DNA of 64,000 nt from Pratylenchus scribneri. Lineage: Eukaryota > Nematoda > Chromadorea > Rhabditida > Pratylenchidae. Positions within the stretch are counted from its first letter, which is position 1; each line of letters opens with the position of its first letter. The stretch covers positions 124,001 to 188,000 of the forward strand of contig JAQSEB010000043.1 of NCBI GenBank assembly GCA_030063045.1, in the 5' to 3' direction. A program made the translations under genes and the position numbers. This document shows positions 23,501-35,500 of the stretch, piece after piece. The notes under the pieces were generated by a model, which was not told where the DNA came from, searched no databases, and was given only the letters and a program-made list of their open reading frames with translations.

Positions 23501-26500
23501 ATGCCAGAAATTGATCAAAGACCAAAGCCAGAAATATCGGTTCAAATGGAAATGCCAGAAATTGATCAAAGACCGAAACCAGAAATTTCGGTAGCTTGCC
23601 AAACTGATTGGACTGAAATTGAAGAAAAATTTAAATCTGATTCTAAAAAGAAGAGCGCCGAAAAATTAGAAAAAGGCAATGATTCAATTGAGGAAATTAA
23701 TGAAGATAAAAAGGTCAAAATGGCCAACAAAAGTCAATTATTTGATAGTGAGGTGAAATCTGAAATTGAATCGAAATCATTTAAATGGGATGAAAACAGA
23801 GGCAAAATGATTAAATCGGATAAAGATGGAAATGAAATAACGACATTTGATAAGGATGAAGGCAATTTTTTGGCATCTGAAAACAAAATGCCCTCTGATA
23901 AGAAGAAAGGAGCCAAAATGACCGCATCTGAAACTGATGAAGACAAAATTTTTGCACCGAACAAAGGCGGAGACAAAATGGTGGCATCTGAAGAGGATGA
24001 AAGCAAGATACAAGCTACCAATAAGAAAGGGGATAAAATTGTGGCATCTAAAACGGATGACAAAATTTCGACGTCAGATAAGAATGGAGCCAAAATAACA
24101 GCATCTGAAGCGGATGAGAGCAAAATGTCCTTTGATAAGAAGAAAGACGACAAAATGACCGCATCTGAAACTGATGGAGGAAAAATTTCGGCATCTAATG
24201 AAGATGAAGGCAAAATGGTGGCAACTGATAATAAAGAAGAAAAAGAGGCGGCATTTGATAAAGAAGATGGAAAAATACAAAGCGAGTCCGGCAAAACAGC
24301 TATAATAGAAAAAATTGAGAAGGGTGTGAAAACATTGATTGAAGGAGCCAAAAAGCTTATCCATGAGGATGGTAAATCTGTAGATGAAAAAACATTCGAA
24401 AAAGAGGGCAAATCAGCTGGCGTGAATGAAAAAGAAATTGATAAGATGAAGTTAAAAGAAGCAAAAAATGATAGAATGAAATCTGATAAGGAAAACATAA
24501 TTAAAATCAATGAAGAAAGAAATAAGAAGAACGAAATTGAAGAAGCAGAAATTTCGGTAAATGAGGGCAAGAAAGAATGCGAAGATAAAACCGGAAAAGT
24601 TGATTCCGATTCCAAATTAGCCAAAGAAGACTCATATATTAACTTGAAGGAGAAGAATGACCAGAAAGGAAGAGAAGAAGCCCCACAAAAATCAAAAATT
24701 AAAAAATCTGATCTAAAACCAAACGAAGAATTTGAAACAAAATTTAAGGATGAATCTGGATTGAATGAAGAAAAGGCCAAGATTGATGAAGGCAAATCTG
24801 CAAATGATAAAAAGGCCAAATTGAAGAAGAAAAATGAAATGGATGAACTGACGGTCCAAAAACAACAAAAAATGCCAATGGATGAGGAAACAATGAAAAT
24901 TGGTGTACAAAATTCGGAAGATGAAGCCAAAAGCAAAAGAAAATCAAGAAAGCCTAATGATGGAGATGATGGAAACCAGCAGGAACAAAAATTGATGGAA
25001 CAAGAATTGATGAATATGGAAGGAAATGAAGAGGAAAAAGCAGCCATGGATCAATCTTTGGCAATGGATAAGAATGAAAAAGGGCTGGAATTTGATCAAA
25101 AAATGAAGAAGGATAAATTGAAGAAATTTGATGAAACCGAATCTGACAAATTGATCAACGATAGATCAATCGATGAGAAGAAGAAGGATGAAATAAAGAC
25201 GAATATCAAATCCGATGAAAATGCCAAATCTGCCAAATCAGATAGATTGGCCAAGGATCAATCAATGGATAAAGAGTACAAGGATGAGATGGAATCAAAG
25301 GTGAAATCTGGAAAAAGCCTAAAATCTGACAAGAATGAGAAGGACAAATTGGCAAAGGATAAATCAACGGAAGAGAAGCAGAAGAATGAAATTGAATCGA
25401 AGACTGAATTCGATTATAGTGCCAAAAAGGAGAAAATAGCCGATGGTAAATCAAAGAATGAGAAATCGAAGGATGAATTGGAAACGGATGCGAATTTGCA
25501 GGATGAAATAGAATCGAAGGAAACATTTGATGAATTAGAAGAAAGTGCTAAATCCAGCAAGAAGAAGAAATTGGCCAAGGATCAATCAATTAATGAGGAA
25601 CAAGAGACCGAAATTGATTCAGCATTTATATCCGATGAGAGTGACAAATCTGATGAAAATATCAAATCTGCCAAGAAGGAGAAATTTGTCAAGGATAAAT
25701 CAAAGAATGAGAGACAGAAAGATGAATTGGAATTGAAGGCAAAAACAGATGAAAATGCCAAATTGTCAATGGATAAAAAGCCGAAGAAAGAAATGGAATC
25801 AAAGGCTAAATTCGAGGAAATTGCTAAAACTTCCAAGAAGAACACATTGTTTAAGGATGAATCAATTGACGAGAAGCAAAAGGCCAAAATTAAGCAAAAA
25901 GAAAAATCCGATAAATTGGCCGAGGATAAATCAATGGATGAGAAGCAGACAGATGAAATGGAATCGAACAAAGCCGATGAAATTGGCACAACCGCCAAAT
26001 CGGAACAAAGTGGCAAATCCGTCAAATCTGATGAAATTCTCAAATCCGATAAACTGTCCAAGGATCAACAATTGGATGAGAAACAAAAGACCAAAATAGA
26101 AACAAAAGGCAAAGATAATGAGAATGCCAAAACACACAAATCCGATATTCCGGCAAAGGATGGATTAATAAATGAGAAACAAATGAGTAAAATTGATTCA
26201 AAAGCAGAATCTGATGAAGCCGAAATGGAGAAAAAGGGCATATTGGTCATTGATGAATCAAAGGATGAGAAGCAAAAGGATGAATTGGAATCAATAACAA
26301 AATCAGATGAAGGCAAATCTATCAAGAAGAAAAAATTAGCGAAACATAAATCAATTGATTTGAATGAGAATGATGAATTGTCAAGAGCTAAATCCGATGA
26401 AAAGGCCAACTTTGATAAATTGGCCAAGGATGAATCATTAGATGAGAAGCTGAAGGATGAAACAGAAACAGTGAAAAAATCTGATGAAGATGTCAAATCA

Positions 26501-29500
26501 AATAAATGGACCAAAGATAAATCAATAGAAGAGAAGAAGCAGAAGAACGAAATCGAATCAACAAAATCAGACGATAATGTCAAGAAGGATAATTTGGCAA
26601 AGGATGAATCAGCAGATGAGAAAAAGTATTCAGAGGCTAAATCAAAAGGAAATATCATATCCACCAAATTTGATAAAATTGCTAAATCCAAGGCCGTGGG
26701 TCAATCAATGGAAGAGAAGAAGAATGATAAATTGGAATCAGAAAGAAAATCCGATGAAAATGCCAAGTCTGCTAAATCTGATAAAATCGATAAATCAGTC
26801 GAAAAAGACAACATGACCAAAGAAAAATCAATGGATGAAGAGCAAAAGAACGAAATTGATTCGACGGCTATATCCGATGAAAGTGTCAATTCGGCCAGGG
26901 ATCAATCAATTGATGAAAAAGAGAAGATTAAAATTGACATGAAGCAGAAATCTGATAAAAATGCCAAATCTGCCAAGAAGGAAAAATCAATGGATGTAAA
27001 ACAAAAGGATGAATTGGAATCAATGAAAAAATCAGATGAAAGGAAATCGGCCAAGAAGAAAAAATTAGCAAAAGATAAATCAACAGAGGAAATGCAAAAT
27101 GATGAATTGGCATCAAAAGCTAGATCCGTTGAAAGTGGCAAATTCGATGTTTTGGTTGAAGATGAAGCAATGGCTGAGAAACAGAAGATTGAAATCGTCG
27201 TGAAGCAGAAATCAGATGATGAAAATACTAAATCTACCAAATCCGATGAAAGTGCCAAATTCGATAAGAAGGGCAAATTGGTTATGGATGAATCAATTGA
27301 CGAGAAGAAAAAGGCCAAAATTAAGCCAAAAGAAAAATCCGATGAATTGGCCAAGGATCAATTAATAGATGAGAAGCAGACAGATGAATTGGAATCAAAG
27401 ACAAAATCAGATGAAAATATCAAATCCGCCAAGAAGAATAATTTTGAAATGAAAGATGAAATTCACACAAAGGCAAAATCTGATCAAAATGTAAAAGGCG
27501 ACATTTCTGATGAAAGTGCCAAATCTGCCAAAAAGAAGAAATTGGAAAATAATCAATCAATCGATATTAATCAGAAAGATGATATGGAATCGAAAGCCAA
27601 ATCTAATGAAAATGACAAAATGGAAAAAAGTGCCAAATCCGATGAAACTATCAAATATGACCAGAAGGATAAATTGCCAGAGGATAAATCAATGGATGAG
27701 AAACATAAAAATGAAATTGAATTGGAAACTAAATTTGATGAATATGACAAATCTACCAAATCTGAAGAAAGTTCCAAATCCGACAAGGAAAGCAAATTGG
27801 TTACGGATGAATCAGTGGATGAGAAGACAAAGGCTAAAATTAAGCCAAAAGAAAAGTCCGATGAATTGGCCAAGGATCAATTAATGGATGAGAAGCAGAC
27901 AAATGAATTGGAATCAAAGGCAAAATCAGATGAAAGTGGCAAATTTGAAAAGAAGGGCAAATTGGAAATGGATAAAACAATGAATGAAAAGCAGAAGGAT
28001 GAAATTGAATTGGACACTATATCTGAAGAAAATATCAAATCAGCCAAGAAGGATAAATTAATAGATGAAGAACAAAAAGATGATATTGAATCGAAGGCTA
28101 AATCCAAAGATAGTGCCAAATCCGTCAAGAAAAGCGAATTGGTTAAAGATGAATCAGTGGACGCCAAAATTAAGCCAAAAGAAAAATTCGATGAACTATC
28201 CAAGGATCAATTAATGGATGAAATGCAGAAGGATGATATGGAATCGGAGGCTAAATCTGATGAAAATATCGAATCCGTCAAAAAGGAGAACTTTGCCACG
28301 GATAAATTAATGGATGAAGAGATGAAGACCGATTCGACAGCTATAACCAATGAAAGTGCCAAATTTGTTAAATTGGCCGAGGATCAATCAAGTGAAGAGA
28401 GGAAGAAAGATGAAATAAAATTGAAGGATAAATCCGATGAAAATGTCAACTCTGATAAAAAGGGCAAATTGGCGAAGGATAAATCAATTGATGAGAAGCT
28501 GGAGGATGAATTAAAATCAAAGAAATCTGATGAAAATATCAAATTTGATAAATTGGCCAAAGATCAATCAATGGATGAGAAGAAGAAGAATGAATTGGAA
28601 TCAAATACAAAATCTGAAGAAATTGGCAAATCCGAAATATTGTCCAAGGATCAATCAATTGATGAGAAGCAGAAGGATGAAATGGAATCGAAAGCCAAAT
28701 CAGATAAAGGAGCCGAATCCGCTATTTCCAATGAAAATGCTAAATCCGACAAAGAGAAGAAATTGGCCAAAGATCAATCGATTAATGAGAAGCAAAATAC
28801 TGAAATGGATATTGAGGCCAAATCTGATGAAAATAAAATACTCGATACATTGCCAATGGAAAAATCAATTGATGGGAAGAATTATTCGGATTCAAAAGAA
28901 ACGACGATTGATGAAGGAAAATTAAACAAAGATTCTGAATCTAAAATATTGGAGCAACAAACAATTGATGCCATTAAAAGCAAAGAAGTGAAAATTGGAG
29001 ATCGAACAAAAATGGCAAAGGAGGGAGATGGCTTCAATCGAAAAATACCTGATAAAATTGACAAACAACAAATAGCTTCCCTCGATGATAGCAGCGTAAA
29101 AATCGCATCAAGGAATGACATTCAACAAGAACAACCTTCAAAAGAAAATTTAGAAGCCGGCAAAATAAATGAAAAACAATCTGAAATTAGCATAAATAAA
29201 ATTGAAGATGATAAAATTGCCGCCGAATCTGATGAAAAACTTATTGGGCATTTGGACAGTCAACAGAACAACGAAAAAGCTGTTTTTAATGAAGCCAATC
29301 AATCGGAAAAGAACAAAATTGAAGAGGAATTTGATGAAAGTGACAAATCTGGCAAGAAGAAGAAATTTGCCAAGGATAAATCAATAGAAGAGAAGCAGAA
29401 AGATGAATTGGAGTCAATGACAAAATCAAATGAAAATGTCAAATCTGGGAAATTGGCCAGAGATAAATTAATCGAAGAGAAGAAGAAGGATGAATTGGAA

Positions 29501-32500
29501 ACAATGACAAAATCAAAAGAAAGTTCCAAAGCTGGAAAAATAGCAAAGGATAAATCAGTCGAAGAGAAGCAAAAAGATGAATTGAAATCAATGATAAAAT
29601 CAGATGAAATTGGCAAATCCGAGAAAAAGGATAAATTGGCAAAGGAAAAAACAATGGAAGATGATGAAAAATATGAAAAGGAACCAAAGGCAAAATCAGG
29701 TGAAATTGCCAATACCGACAAAATAGCCAAAGATAAATCGAAGGATGAGAAGCAAAAGGATGAATTTGGATCGAAGCCAAGATATGATGAAAGTGCCAAA
29801 TCCGATAAATTGATCAATGATGAAATAATGGATGAGAAGCAGAAGGATGATGAATCCAAAGCTAAAACTGATGAAAATATCGAATATGCCAAATCCAGCA
29901 AATTAGCCAAGGATAAATTAAATGAAGAAAAATTGAAGAACAAAATTGATTCGACAACTAAATCGGATGAAGTTGACAAATTTGAAGAAATTGCCAAATC
30001 AACGAAATCTGGAGAAGATGTTAAAGCCGCCAAGAAAGACATAGTAACAAGGGATAAATCAATAGAAGAGAAGGAGAAGGTTGAAATGGAATCGAATATT
30101 AATTCCGATGAAAATGACATAAAGAATAAATCGGCAAAAGATAAATCAATCAAAGAGAAGCAAAAGGAAGAAATGGAATCAAAAATAAAATCAGATGAAA
30201 TTGGCAAATCTACCAAATTGTCCAAAGATAAATCGATGGAAGAGAAGCAAAAGGATGAATTGGAATCAATGACAAAACCAGAAGAAAGTTCAAAAACTGG
30301 CAAATTAGCCAAGGATAAATCAGTCGAAGAAAAGCAAAAGGATGAATGGGAATTAATGACCAAATCGGATGAAATTGGCAAATCTACCAAATTGCTCAAA
30401 AATAAATCGAAGAATGAGAAGCAAAAGGATGAATTAGAATCAATGACAAAATCGGATGAAATTGGCAAATCCAGCAGGAAGGATAAATTGGCTAAGGATC
30501 AAGAATTGGATGAGAAGCAAGATGGCATCAAAAGTGGTTCAGATTCAGATGTTGGCCTAAAGGAAAAAAGGGATAAACAGGCAGAAAATGATGAATCAAA
30601 AGTGAAGCCAAAAATCGAAGAAAAAGGCAAAATAAAATTAGAGATGCCAATTGATGAAAACAATAGATCAAAGCTGAGGCCTTCAATCGATGTGGATATT
30701 AAATCAAAATTAACGCCCAAAATGGATGAAAAAGTTGAAGCAAAAACAAAAGAGTCAATCGATGCGGATGGCAGATTGATATTGAAAACACCAATCGATG
30801 AAACGAAATTGAAGATGCCATTTGAAGAAAATACCGTATCGAATTTGGAGTCCCCAATTGATGGAAAAGCCGAAATTAAATTATTGAAGCCTAAAATTGA
30901 TGAAAATGCCGAACCGATATTGAAACTGCCAATTGAAGCAAAAATAGAAACCAAATTGGAGACACCAATCAACAAAAATGCCGAATCAAAATTGAAGTCA
31001 TCAATCGATGAAATGGAATTGAAGACCAAAAATGCAGAAGCGGAATTGGCACCCAAAATCGATAAAAATGCCGAAACAAAATTGAAAGAGAAAAATGCCG
31101 AGGCAGAATTGGTACTTACTAAAACCGTTAAAAATGCCGAATCGAAAATGGAACCACAAATTGATGGGAAAATGGATAAAGAAATGAAGGAATCAATCGA
31201 TGAAAATAAAGAAATGGAATTGTCGCCTAAAATTGATGTTGGTGCTGAATCCAAAATTGAAGCACCAAACAATGCAGATTCAGAATCTAAATTGATGCCA
31301 AAAATTAATGATAATGTCGAATCAACACTGCCTAAAAATGAGATTGCTTCTAAAAGTGAAAAAGATATCCCAGAGGAATTTGATACGAAATTTATTGGAA
31401 CTGATGAAGCAGAAAAAACAACAGAAATTATTGAAAATGCGAAAGAAAATGAAGAAGTAATTCAACTCGAGATCAATTTGAATAGAAGTTTAAATGAAGA
31501 GGTATTCTCAACTGTAACGCTGAATATGAAAAATAGTGCCAAATTAACGATCAAAGCACAGGAAAAATCGGCCAATCTTCAAACAGCAGAATTATCGAAA
31601 GAATTTGAGAAGAAAAACATCGGCCAACAAAATATTGAGTTGACAATTCCCGGAAAATTATTGGAGAAAAATGAAGTTAATACTCGGGCTGAACAATTGG
31701 AAGAGGCGGAAATTGATGTGGAAATTGATCATTCCACCAATGATGAAATTCGTGTGGTGGCCAAGGCATTGAAATTGAATGAAGAATTGGAGATGACCAC
31801 AAAGACAGCAATGGAAAAGGTTGATTCTATGTTCTTTCACAATTGAATATAAAATTTATAGAAAATTAAAATTTAAATATAGTATATTTTTTCTATTAGA
31901 ATCCCCTTCTCTAATATAAGCCCTTTTGAAAGGTTCTCTGAAATTTAAATCCAAGGGATGCTAATAGAGAGTAAATATATATTGATTATAAATATAAATC
32001 GTGACAAAATGTGTAAAATTATTAGTGAGTTTGTGATTTTGGACTATTATCTAAATTATTATATTGAAATAATTTTTTCTATATTAAAAACTAATTATTA
32101 AATGAATATACTAATGCTTGTTTAAAGGAATCTCATGATTTTTATTTTATTTATTCCAGGAGAAACCTACTAAAGTTGATGGTGAAATTGCGATTGAGGG
32201 AGCCGAAGGACCCAAGGAAATGAAAATGATGGAGGAAGGCCAAAAGATTGATCAGAAAATGCCCAAAAAATCGGATCAAACTAACCAAGATGACCAAAAA
32301 GAGACTGGCGATAAGGCATCCGAATCCGTTGCACAGTTCAAAAAAGTGACTCCTCAAGAAAGCATTGAAGTCCTATTGGTCGATAGGCAATTCCAAATTG
32401 AACGATTGTCGCCAGTGTTCATCAATCCAAAAGTGCCATTGCCACTGAAAACATTCGATTTTGTGGAGCCAACTACCTCAACCTATGCCGAACAATCGGC

Positions 32501-35500
32501 AGTGAGTGAATCAGCCCAACAGCAGAAAAGTTCCAAATCGGTCCGTTTCAATATGGAAGGTGCCGAACAATTTTCATATTCTATAATAAGTGATGGAGAC
32601 ACTACGGATGAAGGCGATGAAATTTTCGATTGGGAACAAAATGGTGAAGAAGCTTATTTTATTTTTATGAATTTATAATTTAAGTCCAAACTCTTCCGCC
32701 TCGTTTTGAGACAAAAGAGAAGGAAATTCTGGCAAAAATTGGTGAACGCCTTTTGCTCCAACTAAAATTGCATTCCGCTGTCGAGCCGAAGGTAGATTTA
32801 ATCATTCAATTAAAATTAAAAATCAAAGGAAATTTTAAAACAAAAAATAAAATTTTTTAATTAAAATTTAAAATTTTGAATTGAATTATTAAATAAGAAA
32901 AATAATTAATTTACCCAGAAAATCACATTAATATTAATTACTAAATTATTAAAAATTTTCATGCTGAAAAATTGAAGGCCTTACATTTTGGCCACAATCA
33001 TTTTTGGGTTAATTCTTAATTTAGGCAAAATAAACTTTAAAATGGAGTCCCATTTCGGTTCAATTTTGGTTTTAAACATTCTGATTTTTGCAGACTTAAA
33101 TTTATATTAAATTATAATTTTTATAATTTTTTTAGAAAAAAATTTCAAATGAAATTAAAGAAACCAATTTTCATTTTTTCTCCCAATAAAAAAAATAATT
33201 AAAATTTAGCCAAATCCCAGCATATATTATGAAATAAATCCATATTAAAATTTATTAATAGTTAATAAAATATGAATACCATAAATTTTTATACTTAATT
33301 TAATTTTTACAAAGATGTCCATTTACCATAACAATGCGCATTTGACTGAGGACAAAGAGAAATTTCGATTCTTGGTTGACCGGGATGATGATGTTTGGAC
33401 AATTCTATTGCTTTTCCCCAAATTTGACAAAACAATGGAAGGCGAATATGTGTTCATCGCATCCAATATGGAAGGATATGATGAGGCCATAGTCAAAATT
33501 AAAGTAATTTTTTTCTATTAAAAAATTATTTTACCATAATTTTATCTCCAAAATAAGAAAAAAAATAATTTTAGGCAATTGAGCCATCATCGCCAACATT
33601 GGCACCAATCAATGAGGATCGGGCCCCACACATGAAGGAGACACCGCCACCAATCATCGACATTGATCCCGCGCAATTGGATCAAAAATTAAATTTCAGA
33701 ATTGAAGGTGATCCATTGCCGCATTCGGAGGTGTATATTGAACGGAATGAGCAAGTTATTCCATGCAGAAAGGTTTTTTTATGTGTTTTATGTTTTTGCT
33801 TATGGAAAATCTGCACATTTTTGTTGTAAAAATGGCAAACCGGGGAAATAATTTTGCTAAAATAATTTTTTTAATATAGAAAACAAACTTACTAGAAAAA
33901 ATAATTGTAATTTTTTTGTAAATTATTTAAAATATATTATGAAAAATTACAATGACCCTAAAAATCAAAATTCTGAAGAAAATATTAATTTTGGCCTAAA
34001 AACAAAATACTGAAAATTGGTGCAAAAATTGTATTAATTTGATAAAAAATTCAAAAGAAAATAGAAGGTATTTCAAAAAACCTACGCCGATTTAATTCGA
34101 GTTTTATGGCTCAAAAATACTGACAAAAAAATTTTGTCAATTGCAATTTTTTTCTTTTTCATCAAATTATATTAAAATAGATACATGTAATTGTAATTTA
34201 TGCCATTTTTGACAAAAATGTCACATTTCCATTTGCTTGCTTTTTTATCTAACCAAATTTGTCGCTTATTGTTCAGCTAAAAATTAACCGTGTTTCTGGC
34301 CAACAACAAATTGACGTAGAAATTGCGCTAAAACGGTTAAATTTGAAAAATGGTGACCAAATTGTGCTTCAAGCAATTAATGTGTTCGGTGAAGTGAAAA
34401 GCAAGCATAAAGTCCGAATTGTGAAGAAACCAAAAAATGGTTCGTATTTTTGTTTATTTTGAATTTTAATTCGTAAATGTCCATTGTCGAAAATTAATTT
34501 TAAAATTATTAATTAAATAATTAAATTAAATTAATTAATTAAAAAATGTAAATTAAACAAAAATTTAAAATTAAAAAGAAACAGAAAATAATTTTATTAA
34601 ATAGCCGAATAAGAAAAGTTTTAAAAAATGGTTTAGAAGATCGAAAAGCATTGCGACAAATTGAGGGAGAGGAGATCCCATTGTCCAAAGTTGCGGAAGA
34701 AATGAAGGATGAAGTTGAAAAGCTAGTCGAGACAGAGAAAGCGGAAGAAAAGCAGAAGAAAAAGAAGAAAGTCCCCGGCGCATTGTTCATCCCAAAAGTA
34801 TGGAATGAGGGGAAAATAAATATTTAATTGGAAATTTTATTTAAGGAGATTAATTCCCTTTATGGCGATCCATCAGTCAAAGTGTCACCAAAAGAGGCGG
34901 AAGGCTCATCCAAAACGGGCGATGAGATTACGGTAGAAGAAATTCTGCCAATCAAAATATATTTTACCTAAATTTAGGACAAAAAGGTGGCAGAACAAGA
35001 AAAGAAAAAAGTCAAGAAACCTGCAAAATTACCCGTTGAAGAACAGAAAAAGGAACCAATAAAAATGGAAGAAGATTTTGCAAAAAGACAAATTGGTGAA
35101 GCAATCAAGGATGAAAAGAAGAAAGACGAAGAAGGAAAAGCGGCTAAAGAAGCGGAATCAAAAATGAAACCAAAACCAGAAGAAATTGAAGTTGATAAAA
35201 GTAAGAAAGAAGAGCCGGAAATGAAGAAGAAAAAGAAACGAACCGTTTCTGACATTCCCGAAGATAAGGCAAAGGCTGCTGAAATGGAACAGAAGAAAAA
35301 AGAGGAAGGCGAAGAAGGCATTCCGGTGAAAACAACTGAACCGAGTGAAGAAGCATTGCCGGTACCAAAAGAAGGCGAATCGAAGGCCAACATTCCCCTG
35401 CTACAAGTTGAAGAGGCGAAGGGAATTGAAGGCCAGAAAAAGGCACAAAAAGAAATAACAATGCCAGAAAAGGATGAGAAGAAATTGTTGGAAGGGGAAT

